Shown here piece after piece: positions 10,506-18,637 of a DNA stretch of 52,738 bases. The translations under genes and the position numbers were made by a program. The DNA lies in assembly GCF_030651745.1 (NCBI RefSeq), contig NZ_JAUSCC010000013.1:1-52738 (forward strand). Reading direction: 5' to 3'. Positions within the stretch are counted from its first letter, which is position 1, and each line of letters opens with the position of its first letter. Below the pieces are notes generated by a model. That model saw only the letters and a list, made by a program, of their open reading frames with translations, was not told where the DNA came from and made no database searches. The stretch comes from Methylophaga sp. (lineage in GTDB: Bacteria; Pseudomonadota; Gammaproteobacteria; Nitrosococcales; Methylophagaceae).

Positions 10506-11963
10506 ATGCGATTTCCTTCGATTTTCAGCAATTTGCGTTTAGTGTTGATTATGCAGGTCGCCTTACCGGTGTTACTGGTACTGGCTTTCATTCTGGCGAT
10601 TGGCTTATCGATGGTCGGTCAGTTTATCGAAGAGCGTATGCAACGCGACTTGCAACAAGTCGCCAGAACAATCCATCTACCGGTATCTCAAGCACTGGAA
10701 CGTCAGGATCTTGATCAATTGCAAAACAGCATGGCCTCGGTATTTGGTATTACCGAAGTCTATGGTGCCTATTTATTTGATGCCAACGGCAAGCGATTAA
10801 GCAGCTTTGGGGTGGTAAATCCCACTCAGGAACAGGCAACCGATGCACTAGAACAAATCATGCAGGGTGAATTCGCTCAATATGAACGGATTCGCGGTCG
10901 TGATGTGTATTCGTTTTTTATGCCGTTATTTGATGCAACTGGCCAGCCAAATGGGTTGCTGCAGGTAACCCGACGACGCAGTGATATAGATCGTGAATTA
11001 ACCGAATTAAAGTATTGGGCCTGGGGCGGTTTTGGATTGGTTTCTTTAATTATTTTAGGGGTCATCAGCTATTCGCATCAGCGGGCAATTGAAGCACCGT
11101 TACAGCGATTGGTCGAAAGTATGCGCCGGGTCAGTCATGGCGATCGACAACATCGTGCTGCCGAGCAAGGACCCATTGAAATCAGTCAGTTGGCCAAAGG
11201 GCTCAATGGCATGCTCGATGCGATTGAACAGGTTGAAAACAGCGAAGCTCAACAACGAACCGCACGAGAGCAAATGGCTGAAAGATTACGCCAGACTGAA
11301 ACCATGGCAGCGTTGGGCCAATTATCTGCTGGTGTGGCGCATGAACTTGGCGCTCCTCTAACGGTGGTTGATGGGCGAGCCAATCGTTTATTACGGCGTA
11401 TGGACAATGAAAAAGACATTGCTGAATTAAATGAAATTCGCCAGCAAGCGGCCAGAATGACCTCGATTATTCAGCAATTGCTCAGTTTTGGTCGTTCATC
11501 ACGAGCACAGATGCGTGATCTGGATTTGACCTCATTGGTCGAAAGGTCTGAATCACTGTTAGCCAATCAAGGTTATCAAATTACCTTGATTAAAGGCCCG
11601 CAGGCCAAAATCAACGGTGATTCGTTAAGTCTGGAGCAGGCTTTAATCAATTTATTACGCAATGCCTGTCAGGCGTGCCCAAGTGGGCCAGTTGAGCTTT
11701 CCTGGCAAGTGGAAAAGCAACTACAGATCCATATTGATGATGCTGGGCCGGGCATTACCGCCGATCAGCAAAATCAGGTATTTGAGCCATTTGTTACGAC
11801 TAAAGCTCCCGGTGAAGGCAGTGGTCTGGGACTGGCAATTGTGCAGAGAATCATGCGTGAGCATCAAGGAGAAGTGGTTTTGAGCGAAAGCCCGCTAGGC
11901 GGAGCCAGATTCACTCTGATTTTACCGTTGGTTTCGACCCAAGATTCTGGAACTGCAGTATGA
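10506..11963 (+). CDS. Membrane sensor histidine kinase, NtrB/ZraS class
   Basis: This 485-residue sensor kinase has a first transmembrane helix at about residues 14-37, a periplasmic sensor region to about 165, a second helix near 166-187 and a HAMP linker. The HisKA phosphoacceptor motif is LSAGVAHELGAPLTVV (His near 279). A HATPase domain shows the N box (LINLLRNACQA) and G boxes (DDAGPGI, GEGSGLGLAI). The periplasmic part has no His or Cys cluster, so the signal is unknown. It overlaps the downstream regulator by four bases (ATGA), so the two are translated together. It is divergent from the DUF4168 gene. Confidence 0.85.
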   Translation: MRFPSIFSNLRLVLIMQVALPVLLVLAFILAIGLSMVGQFIEERMQRDLQQVARTIHLPVSQALERQDLDQLQNSMASVFGITEVYGAYLFDANGKRLSSFGVVNPTQEQATDALEQIMQGEFAQYERIRGRDVYSFFMPLFDATGQPNGLLQVTRRRSDIDRELTELKYWAWGGFGLVSLIILGVISYSHQRAIEAPLQRLVESMRRVSHGDRQHRAAEQGPIEISQLAKGLNGMLDAIEQVENSEAQQRTAREQMAERLRQTETMAALGQLSAGVAHELGAPLTVVDGRANRLLRRMDNEKDIAELNEIRQQAARMTSIIQQLLSFGRSSRAQMRDLDLTSLVERSESLLANQGYQITLIKGPQAKINGDSLSLEQALINLLRNACQACPSGPVELSWQVEKQLQIHIDDAGPGITADQQNQVFEPFVTTKAPGEGSGLGLAIVQRIMREHQGEVVLSESPLGGARFTLILPLVSTQDSGTAV

Positions 11964-13405
11964 AAAACAAACAGAACAAAAATTTACCGATCTTATTAAT
12001 AGAAGATGATCAGGCACTGGCGAGATTGATCAGTGATGAATTAGAAGCCGAAGGCTGGAGTCTGGTGGTTCATCATCAGATCCAATCGGCTCTGGAGTGG
12101 TTGAATATCAATCAACCTGCTTTGATTGTAAGTGATTTACGATTGCCTGATGGCAATGGCATGCAAGTGGTGGAACAAGTAGTGACACATTGGCCGGAAG
12201 AGCAACGGCCAGGGCTTATCGTGATAACGGCTTTTGGTAGTGTACGTCAGGCAGTACAGGCCTTACAGGCAGGAGCCGATGACTTTTTGACCAAACCATT
12301 GGATCTGGAGCATTTTCTGCTGGCGGTAGAACGTGTGGTTGCAACACGTAAATTGCATGATGAGTTATTTCAATTTCGTAAACTTAATCGGCAACCCAGC
12401 TTTCATCAGATGTTTGGCCGTAGTGAAGCCATGCGCAACCTGTTTGAGCAAATAAAAGTGATTGGTCGAGCGCAAGGGCCAGTATTGATTAATGGTGAAA
12501 GTGGTACCGGTAAGGAGTTGGTTGCCAAAGCTCTGCATGCAGAAAGTGATCGCGCTGAGGGGCCTTTTTTAGCGGTTAACTGCGCCGGTATTCCACAAGA
12601 ATTACTGGAAAGTGAATTTTTCGGTCATGCAGCGGGTTCATTTACCGGAGCAAAAAAAGCCCGTAAAGGTTTATTGCAGGAAGCCAATGGCGGTAGTCTG
12701 TTACTGGATGAAATTGGCGAAATGCCGATGGCATTGCAGGCAAAACTGTTGCGAGCGTTACAGGATGGTTCAATTCGGCCGGTTGGCCAGGACACCGAAG
12801 AGAAAGTCGATGTCAGGATTATTGCTGCTACGCATCGGGATCTAAAGCAAAAAGTAGTTGAAGGCAGTTTTCGTGAGGATTTGTTTTATCGGCTGGAGAC
12901 GTTTGCATTGTCGGTACCGCCATTGCGAGAGCGTGAAGAAGACCGGGAAATTCTCGCCCAACAGTTTTTACAGCAATTGGTGGTGGCACAGGGTCGCAAC
13001 ATTAAAGGATTCAGTGACAAGGTTTTGGAAATCATTCGTCACTACGCTTTCCCAGGTAATGTTCGAGAGTTACAAAATGTGGTGGAAAGAGCTTTTGCCT
13101 TCTGCACTGAAGACTGGGTGCAACCACAACATTTACCGGCAAGGTTACTGGAAAATCAATCTTCTTCAGAAACGCCAACCAGCCCGGCGACGGAAAAGCA
13201 AAATGATGAGTTACTGGCTGGAGCGGTGTTGCCGACCTTAGATCAGTTACAGAAACGTTATGTGAACATGGTGTTACGTGAAGTTGGTGGCAATAAACGT
13301 CGCGCTGCAGCATTACTGGGTATCGGTCGACGTACTTTGTATCGCTGGCTGGATGAGGAAACCGATGAAGCTGAAGAGGCAATCGCGAAAGATAAATTGT
13401 CTTAA
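11960..13405 (+). CDS. NtrC-family sigma-54-dependent response regulator
   Basis: The 481-residue regulator has a receiver domain (Asp59 in VSDLRLPDGNG) and an AAA+ activator domain with Walker A GESGTGKEL near residue 178, Walker B LLLDEIGE near 250, and a Fis-type HTH (NKRRAAALLGIGRRTLYRWL). The sigma-54 contact loop reads GSFTGA instead of the common GAFTGA; the Ala-to-Ser change is conservative and the protein is probably active. It should act with sigma-54 RNA polymerase from distal enhancers. The candidate target is the divergent DUF4168 gene. Its stop codon shares bases with the stop of the convergent WG-repeat gene. Confidence 0.9.
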   Translation: MKNKQNKNLPILLIEDDQALARLISDELEAEGWSLVVHHQIQSALEWLNINQPALIVSDLRLPDGNGMQVVEQVVTHWPEEQRPGLIVITAFGSVRQAVQALQAGADDFLTKPLDLEHFLLAVERVVATRKLHDELFQFRKLNRQPSFHQMFGRSEAMRNLFEQIKVIGRAQGPVLINGESGTGKELVAKALHAESDRAEGPFLAVNCAGIPQELLESEFFGHAAGSFTGAKKARKGLLQEANGGSLLLDEIGEMPMALQAKLLRALQDGSIRPVGQDTEEKVDVRIIAATHRDLKQKVVEGSFREDLFYRLETFALSVPPLREREEDREILAQQFLQQLVVAQGRNIKGFSDKVLEIIRHYAFPGNVRELQNVVERAFAFCTEDWVQPQHLPARLLENQSSSETPTSPATEKQNDELLAGAVLPTLDQLQKRYVNMVLREVGGNKRRAAALLGIGRRTLYRWLDEETDEAEEAIAKDKLS

Positions 13406-14541
13406 TCTTTGGAAATATAACCCCACTTATCACGGATCTTTATCGCTGCCAGACCTTCTTTAAAGGGATGAGCATGTTCAAACTGTGGCTCGATAACCAC
13501 TTCGCCCTGACGATTGATAAAGCCATATTGCCGATAGTTATGACTTATCACCGCCAAACCGTCTGAGAACGAGTAAGCCCATGCGAATACCGGTTCAATT
13601 TCTGTAACGCCATCAGTATTGATATAACCCACCATGGCATCTTTTTCCACCCGTGCAAGACCTTCACTGAAATTCCAGGCATCATCAAAATAGGGTTGAA
13701 CCAGTATTTCTCCGCTGGAATTGATATAACCATAAAGCCCATTCTGTTTAATAACCGCAAACCCTTCGCCAAAGGCCTTGGCTTCTTCAAATTGTGGCTG
13801 AATCAGCCAATCACCGGTGTTAGTGATATAACCCCATTCTCCATCAACCAAAACAGCTGCAACCCCCTCACGAAACACTCTTGCCTGATCAAATTGGGGC
13901 GTAATCAGAAAATTACCCTGGGCATCGATATAGCCCCATTTATCATCTATTCTTACTGCTGCAAGTTGTTCACTGAAGATATGTGTTTCATCAAACTGTT
14001 CGATGATAATTTCTTCGCCTTCAGTGTTCAGATAACCCCATTTACCATTTTGCTGAAACCCGGCTAAACCTTCGGAATACACCCCAACCTTGTCATATTG
14101 AGCGGGGACCATTTCTTCACCAGCGCTATTGAGAAATCCCCATTTGCCATTTTTAATAAACGCCGCAAAGCCTTGTTTGAAGGATTGAATTCGAGGGTAA
14201 GTTGGCGGAACAAGCACGTTGCCATCACGATCGATAACACCCCATAGATTGCCTTTACGATAAGCCGTCACGCCACTGTCCACATCATTGATTTCATCTG
14301 CAGTAAATAAAATGTCACCTTCGGGGTTAATGATGGCAAATTGCGCCCGCCCTTGATGAGCAATCATTACAGCGGCGCGTTCATTGTGAAAACTGCCGGC
14401 ATCATCAAAAATTAAATCAATCTGAAGATTTTCCACATACGCCATGGTAGGCTGGAAGGCATGACTGGCAGTGAAGCCGGTGAACATCAATGTCAGCGCT
14501 GATAAACAATATCCCAATGTTTTTAAAAGATTTTTGGTCAT
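13402..14541 (-). CDS. Exported WG-repeat protein
   Basis: The 379-residue protein has a signal peptide (LSALTLMFTGFTASHA) and about nine to ten WG repeats of some 35 residues, each near the pattern KWGYINxxGExxIxPQFDxAxxFxEGLAxV. Repeats of this type fold into beta-rich surfaces and often occur in periplasmic or surface proteins that bind other proteins; no catalytic residues are expected. Late repeats carry substitutions (LYGYI, MVGYI, QYGFI). The function is unknown. It is convergent with the NtrC-type regulator, and the two stop codons overlap in a TTAA. No terminator separates them. Confidence 0.85.
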   Translation of the reverse strand: MTKNLLKTLGYCLSALTLMFTGFTASHAFQPTMAYVENLQIDLIFDDAGSFHNERAAVMIAHQGRAQFAIINPEGDILFTADEINDVDSGVTAYRKGNLWGVIDRDGNVLVPPTYPRIQSFKQGFAAFIKNGKWGFLNSAGEEMVPAQYDKVGVYSEGLAGFQQNGKWGYLNTEGEEIIIEQFDETHIFSEQLAAVRIDDKWGYIDAQGNFLITPQFDQARVFREGVAAVLVDGEWGYITNTGDWLIQPQFEEAKAFGEGFAVIKQNGLYGYINSSGEILVQPYFDDAWNFSEGLARVEKDAMVGYINTDGVTEIEPVFAWAYSFSDGLAVISHNYRQYGFINRQGEVVIEPQFEHAHPFKEGLAAIKIRDKWGYISKD

Positions 14542-14691
14542 TTTCCAGGGCCAGATTGTTTTAACAGGTTTGATACTAAGTCTGTTTGGATGATAGTGAA
14601 AATCTCGTGAAAATAAATTTTGGGAAAAATCGCCCTAGAGCCCGCATTACAGCTTGAGCGATAGTGAATCAACAATGGGGATGGAGAGTGT

Positions 14692-15138
14692 ATGGAAAAG
14701 GATGAAGATACTTATAGTGCGCTGAAATTGATGGCCGAAACCATTGATATGAGTTCTCGAAATGATAACGACGAGATTATCGGTCTTGAATATTACGTGA
14801 ATTTTCATGTGTTGACCGAGGAAGAGCTGGAAGAACTGACACTGCTGTGGGAGAAAAAGCTGGCGAACTGCCAGAAAGAAAAACTGGCTTCACAATTTAC
14901 CGTGGTACAAGTGTTTGGCTTGATTATTCTGGCTATGCTGATTGCCTGGTTATCCGGAGGCATTGCCGGAGCGATAGCCAGTATCGTTGGTGTGGTAGGC
15001 ATGATCGCGATGATTGAAGACAAGCGGGTCATGAAAGCAAAACGTAATCTGAAAGATGCTGAGAAGGTCTGCAATAAGTTACATTCTGCCGCACGTTCAT
15101 CAGTTTCGAGAGATGCCGGTCTGGCTGAGCCTGGATAA
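14692..15138 (+). CDS. Small membrane protein of unknown function
   Basis: I do not recognise this 148-residue protein. It has an acidic soluble N-terminus (about residues 1-60), a helical charged stretch (EEELEELTLLWEKKLANCQK), and two close transmembrane helices (about residues 73-110) rich in Gly, Ala and Ile. A basic helical tail follows. The hairpin topology puts both ends in the cytoplasm if the basic tail follows the positive-inside rule. A GGAGAG RBS at proper spacing supports the start. It stands alone between a divergent WG-repeat gene and a convergent oxidoreductase. Confidence 0.6.
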   Translation: MEKDEDTYSALKLMAETIDMSSRNDNDEIIGLEYYVNFHVLTEEELEELTLLWEKKLANCQKEKLASQFTVVQVFGLIILAMLIAWLSGGIAGAIASIVGVVGMIAMIEDKRVMKAKRNLKDAEKVCNKLHSAARSSVSRDAGLAEPG

Positions 15139-15237
15139 AGATCATTTATACTGCTGCAGTATCTCAGAGTAACTACTACCGTTAACTAGCCAACACCGTG
15201 CTGGGTGATAGTGCGTGACGCTTGTCGGACCAACACT

Positions 15238-16242
15238 TTATTGACCAACTTGGCTATGTTTTAAATATGCAATAAGCTGCTGTGCTAAGGCCTCAGCGCT
15301 ACTAAATGCCGCTTCAACCCTTCCCTGAATACACCAATCACCACAGGCCGCTAATTTTAGCTCGGTATCTAAGTAAGCTGGTTGACCCACCTGTGCTGGA
15401 AGATTTGCATAAACCCAGCGTTTCAAATCTATATGGCTGGCGTTAGCAGCATTGATACCGCTGATCCGTTCAACTTCTGCCAGCATCAATTGTGTAATGG
15501 TTTGATCGGCTTGATGCAGATGTTGTTCGGCCCACTGATTGTTGGCTTGAATCACCATGGAAAAAGCCTCAGGACGAGCAGGCTTGCTACTATTTACCGA
15601 CATCCAGCTAATGATGGCATCACTGACCAAAGCGGCTTGCCAATCCAGTTCTGGTGGTTCGTCAAACCCTAACATCAGAGCGTAGCAGGCCAGCATTTGT
15701 GTTTTTTCAATAGCGTTAAGATTTTCAAAATGTTCTGGTAACAAATCTGCAGTTTGTTTCGCCGGCAGACAGCAGACCACCCAATCAATATTGTCTGTCA
15801 CCAGTTTATCGTCACTGAAGAGACTCCATTTTGCATCGCAATGTTGAAGCTGGGTAATTTGGCAGTCAAATTGAATATTTAAGTTTCCAGCAAGAGCTTG
15901 TGCTATCGCCTGCATATCGGGACTACCCACATAGTGTGGATAATCCGCATTCCATTTGCGCCGGGCGATTTGTTTGCTGCCTGAGAATTCGACAAAATCG
16001 GCATCCCAGCGTTGTATCACTTGCTGTTCGATTAATGGTTGAATAAATTCAGCAAAACGCTTGGTTTTTACCGTGAAAAATTGCGCGCCAGTATCGAAAT
16101 TAAACGAGCCGGCTGAACGAGATGCCAATCTACCACCCGCACGTCTGGCTTTATCGAATAGTTGGATCTCAGCAAATGGTCGAAGCAGGTGGGCCAGGGT
16201 CAGGCCAGCCAGCCCACAACCAATGATTGCAATTTTGCGCAT
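15238..16242 (-). CDS. FAD-dependent oxidoreductase, renalase/amine oxidase-like
   Basis: The 334-residue protein begins with a dinucleotide-binding motif (IAIIGCGLAGLTLAHLL), followed by FDKARRAGGRLASR and NFDTGAQFFTVKTKRF, the typical GGR and TGAQFF segments of renalase-like NAD(P)/FAD proteins. A C-terminal FAD-contact region is visible (ACGDWCIQGRVEAAFSSAEA). The substrate is unknown; bacterial renalase relatives oxidise off-pathway dihydro-NAD(P) isomers, but membership in that exact group is not proven here. The gene has no operon partner; the orphan pqqA lies upstream on the same strand, separated by a terminator. Confidence 0.75.
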   Translation of the reverse strand: MRKIAIIGCGLAGLTLAHLLRPFAEIQLFDKARRAGGRLASRSAGSFNFDTGAQFFTVKTKRFAEFIQPLIEQQVIQRWDADFVEFSGSKQIARRKWNADYPHYVGSPDMQAIAQALAGNLNIQFDCQITQLQHCDAKWSLFSDDKLVTDNIDWVVCCLPAKQTADLLPEHFENLNAIEKTQMLACYALMLGFDEPPELDWQAALVSDAIISWMSVNSSKPARPEAFSMVIQANNQWAEQHLHQADQTITQLMLAEVERISGINAANASHIDLKRWVYANLPAQVGQPAYLDTELKLAACGDWCIQGRVEAAFSSAEALAQQLIAYLKHSQVGQ

Positions 16243-16307
16243 GATGATCCGATATAAATTGAATTCGGCAATCAGACCAGAGTGATGGTATGAGGTTTCC
16301 GGAAGAC

Positions 16308-16345
16308 AAAAAAAAGCCCCAATCCGAAGATTGAGGCTTTTTTAT
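16308..16345 (-). terminator. Terminator of pqqA with UUCG loop
   Basis: On the minus strand the RNA would form a nine-pair stem GCCUCAAUC/GAUUGGGGC closed by a UUCG tetraloop (one G-U pair) and followed by a run of U. It begins about 20 bases after the pqqA stop and also looks functional from the other side. Confidence 0.85.
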
Positions 16346-16360
16346 TTTAACTACGGCGTA

Positions 16361-16432
16361 TTAACGGTTGCAGATGTACATTGTTACTTCAAAACCGAAA
16401 CGCATGTCTGAATATTCTGGTTTAGTCCACAT
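16361..16432 (-). CDS. pqqA: Coenzyme PQQ precursor peptide PqqA
   Basis: The encoded peptide is 23 residues, beginning [19 protein letters not shown] and ending ICNR. It has the family's usual length and fixed features: Trp2, Pro5, and Glu15 and Tyr19 spaced as ExxxY. These two side chains are cross-linked by PqqE and become the pyrroloquinoline quinone skeleton. GAGGAG lies six bases before the ATG. No pqqB, C, D or E gene is present in the window. The gene is a free-standing unit with its own terminator, downstream of glutathione reductase. PQQ is the cofactor of periplasmic methanol dehydrogenases, which supports a methylotrophic host. Confidence 0.93.
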   Translation of the reverse strand: MWTKPEYSDMRFGFEVTMYICNR

Positions 16433-16456
16433 AATATTTCTCCTCATTGTTTGGTA

Positions 16457-16470
16457 TCAGCATTTGCTGA
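16457..16470. repeat. Inverted repeat in pqqA leader
   Basis: TCAGCA and TGCTGA arms separated by two bases lie between the pqqA ribosome-binding site and the gor stop codon, about 12 bases before the RBS. It could be an operator or a small leader hairpin. The rest of this 302-base gap between the oxidoreductase and gor holds pqqA and its terminator. Confidence 0.35.
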
Positions 16471-16544
16471 CTTGGTTACAGATTACTGCGATTACATAAA
16501 CAACACCTCAGTGAATCACCTGATTGGGCTCAGGATTTTCCTGA

Positions 16545-17900
16545 TTAATCGCTAACCGGTGTACGCATAGTGACAAACTCTTCTGCCGCTGTCGGATGGA
16601 TCCCGATAGTTGCATCAAAATCAGCCTTGGTGGCACCGCATTTAATGGCAATAGCAATGCCCTGCATGATTTCACCAGCCGAGTCGCCTACCATATGCGC
16701 GCCGAGCACTTTATCGGTTTCAGCGTCTACCAGTAATTTCATTAAAGTACGTTGCTGCGAACCACCTAAGGTATTTTTCATCGCCCGAAAGTTTGAACGG
16801 AATTTCAATACATTGGAATATTCCTTCCGCGCCTGCTCTTCGGTCATGCCAACTGTGCCAATATTCGGTTGGCAAAACACAGTCGTCGCAATATTGCTGT
16901 AATCCAGTTTGCATGGCTGCTCATCAAACAGATAGCCAGCCAATGCCATACCCTCTGCTAATGCGACAGGTGTTAATTCAATACCACCGGTTACATCACC
17001 CAAAGCATAAATACTCGGTTCAGAGGTTTGGAAAGTGTCGTTCACTTCGATATGCCCACTTTTTGCGAGAGTGACGTTAACATTTTCCAGGCCTAAACCA
17101 TCCAGATGTGGTTTTCTGCCGGTGGCAAACAATACTGTATCTACTGTTAAATGATGACCATCACTCATAGTTAAATACAGGCTGCCATCCGGTTGTTTTT
17201 CAATAGCTGTAACTTCGGTGTTAAAACGAATATGCACACCATTTTGCTGAATTTGCTCGGCGGCAAACTCTGCTATTTCCTTATCAAAACCATTTAATAA
17301 GCCACCACCACGAACCAGTTGAGTTACTTGAGCGCCCAAACCATGGAAAATACCGGCAAATTCCACCGCAATATAACCACCACCAACAACCGCTAAGCGT
17401 TGTGGAAACTCAGCTAAATCAAAGATGCCGTTGGAATCGACAGCGTGTTCTTTGCCAGGGATATCCGGCACAAATGGCCAGCCGCCGGTCGCAATTAAAA
17501 TGCGTTCAGTGGTGAATTTTTTACCATCAACTTCGACAGTATGGTCATCAATAATTTTACCTCTACCATCGATGATCTCGACTCCAGCCCGGTCCAGAAT
17601 GCCTTCGTAAACGCCATTCAAACGACTGATTTCCTGGGTTTTGTTATCACGTAATGTTGCCCAGTCAAAAGCCGGTTTACTGACCTGCCAGCCAAAGCCT
17701 TTGGCATCGGTAAAGTGTGATGAATATTCAGAAGCGTAAACATAGAGTTTTTTTGGTACGCAACCCACGTTAACGCAGGTGCCTCCCAGATAACGATCTT
17801 CGCACACAGCGACTTTTGCACCATAAGATGCCGCCATCCGGCTGGCACGAACACCACCTGAGCCGGCACCAATAACAAATAAATCGTAATCGTATTTCAT
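16545..17900 (-). CDS. gor: Glutathione-disulfide reductase
   Basis: The 451-residue flavoenzyme reduces glutathione disulfide with NADPH. It shows the FAD motif VIGAGSGG at residues 9-16, the redox disulfide GGTCVNVGCVPKK (Cys42 and Cys47), the NADPH-binding region VVGGGYIAVEFAGIFHGLGA, the second FAD motif YALGDVTGGIELTPVA, and the C-terminal catalytic His-Glu pair (GIHPTAAEEF). CVNVGCVPKK, as opposed to the dihydrolipoamide form CLNVGCIPSK, supports Gor. AGGAG stands at normal spacing. The upstream peroxiredoxin lies on the same strand, with a terminator hairpin between them, so partial read-through or a very compact own promoter must supply transcription. Confidence 0.92.
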   Translation of the reverse strand: MKYDYDLFVIGAGSGGVRASRMAASYGAKVAVCEDRYLGGTCVNVGCVPKKLYVYASEYSSHFTDAKGFGWQVSKPAFDWATLRDNKTQEISRLNGVYEGILDRAGVEIIDGRGKIIDDHTVEVDGKKFTTERILIATGGWPFVPDIPGKEHAVDSNGIFDLAEFPQRLAVVGGGYIAVEFAGIFHGLGAQVTQLVRGGGLLNGFDKEIAEFAAEQIQQNGVHIRFNTEVTAIEKQPDGSLYLTMSDGHHLTVDTVLFATGRKPHLDGLGLENVNVTLAKSGHIEVNDTFQTSEPSIYALGDVTGGIELTPVALAEGMALAGYLFDEQPCKLDYSNIATTVFCQPNIGTVGMTEEQARKEYSNVLKFRSNFRAMKNTLGGSQQRTLMKLLVDAETDKVLGAHMVGDSAGEIMQGIAIAIKCGATKADFDATIGIHPTAAEEFVTMRTPVSD

Positions 17901-17932
17901 CTGTAAAACTCCTGTTTACTGCTTAACTTTGC

Positions 17933-17970
17933 AAAAAAACACCGGGCCTGAATGGCTACAGGCCCGGTGA
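17933..17970 (-). terminator. Strong hairpin between peroxiredoxin and gor
   Basis: On the minus strand an 11-pair GC-rich stem CACCGGGCCTG/CAGGCCCGGTG is followed by seven T. It starts about 20 bases after the peroxiredoxin stop and ends only about 32 bases before the gor ATG. Confidence 0.85.
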
Positions 17971-17988
17971 ATCATGGCTAAAGCGATG

Positions 17989-18513
17989 TTACTGTTTGTT
18001 CAAATAATCCAGCATTGTATCGACACCACTGACTTCAAACGGATCATCAGGGCAGTTATCAATTTGGCCCGGTTCAGAAAACAGCTGTTTGATTTCACCG
18101 TCTACCACGTGCATGGAATAACGCCATGAACGTTCACCGAAGCCCAGATTTTCTTTTTTCACCAACATATTCATACCGCGAGTGAAATCGCCGTTACCAT
18201 CTGGAAGCAATTTAACCTTGTTTACTTCCTGACGTTTGCCCCATTGGAACATGGTGAAAGCATCGTTCACTGACAGACAGTAAACTTCATCAATGCCTTT
18301 GGCTTTCAATTCATCATAGTGTTCTTCGTAGCCTGGCAAGTGGGTGCTTGAACAGGTTGGTGTAAACGCGCCGGGCAGTGCAAAAACAATCACGCTTTTG
18401 CCTTTGAAAATATCGTCAGTAGTGACATCCTGCCAGCGGAATGGGTTATCACCGCCGATGCTTTCGTCACGAACACGGGTTTTAAATACGACGTTAGGGA
18501 CTCGTTGAGTCAT
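17989..18513 (-). CDS. Prx5-type peroxiredoxin
   Basis: The 174-residue thiol peroxidase has the active-site segment ALPGAFTPTCSSTHLPGYEE with the peroxidatic Cys54. Further cysteines occur in VYCLSVND and DNCPDDPF. The WRYSMHVVDGEIKQLF region is typical of the Prx5/PGdx branch. Relatives in Haemophilus and others carry a fused glutaredoxin domain; here the protein ends after the Prx domain, so a separate glutaredoxin or glutathione would be needed. The gor gene directly downstream fits a glutathione-dependent cycle. A strong AAAGGAGA RBS is present. Confidence 0.88.
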   Translation of the reverse strand: MTQRVPNVVFKTRVRDESIGGDNPFRWQDVTTDDIFKGKSVIVFALPGAFTPTCSSTHLPGYEEHYDELKAKGIDEVYCLSVNDAFTMFQWGKRQEVNKVKLLPDGNGDFTRGMNMLVKKENLGFGERSWRYSMHVVDGEIKQLFSEPGQIDNCPDDPFEVSGVDTMLDYLNKQ

Positions 18514-18595
18514 TTTATTAATCTCCTTTACGGGGTTGAAGTGACCTGAATAATTATCCAGTTGCGAGCAGTGTAACGAAATGAAATTGATTAAT

Positions 18596-18637
18596 AAAAC
18601 AACTTATTCAGGTTGTTTTAATCGTTAAAAACGATTA
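18596..18637 (-). terminator. Tandem hairpins ending the c-di-GMP operon
   Basis: Two adjacent inverted repeats follow the stop codon of the REC-EAL-GGDEF gene on the minus strand: AATCGTT/AACGATT around three bases, then AAAACAAC/GTTGTTTT around eight bases. The second ends in a T-rich arm and looks like a weak terminator. Confidence 0.5.
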
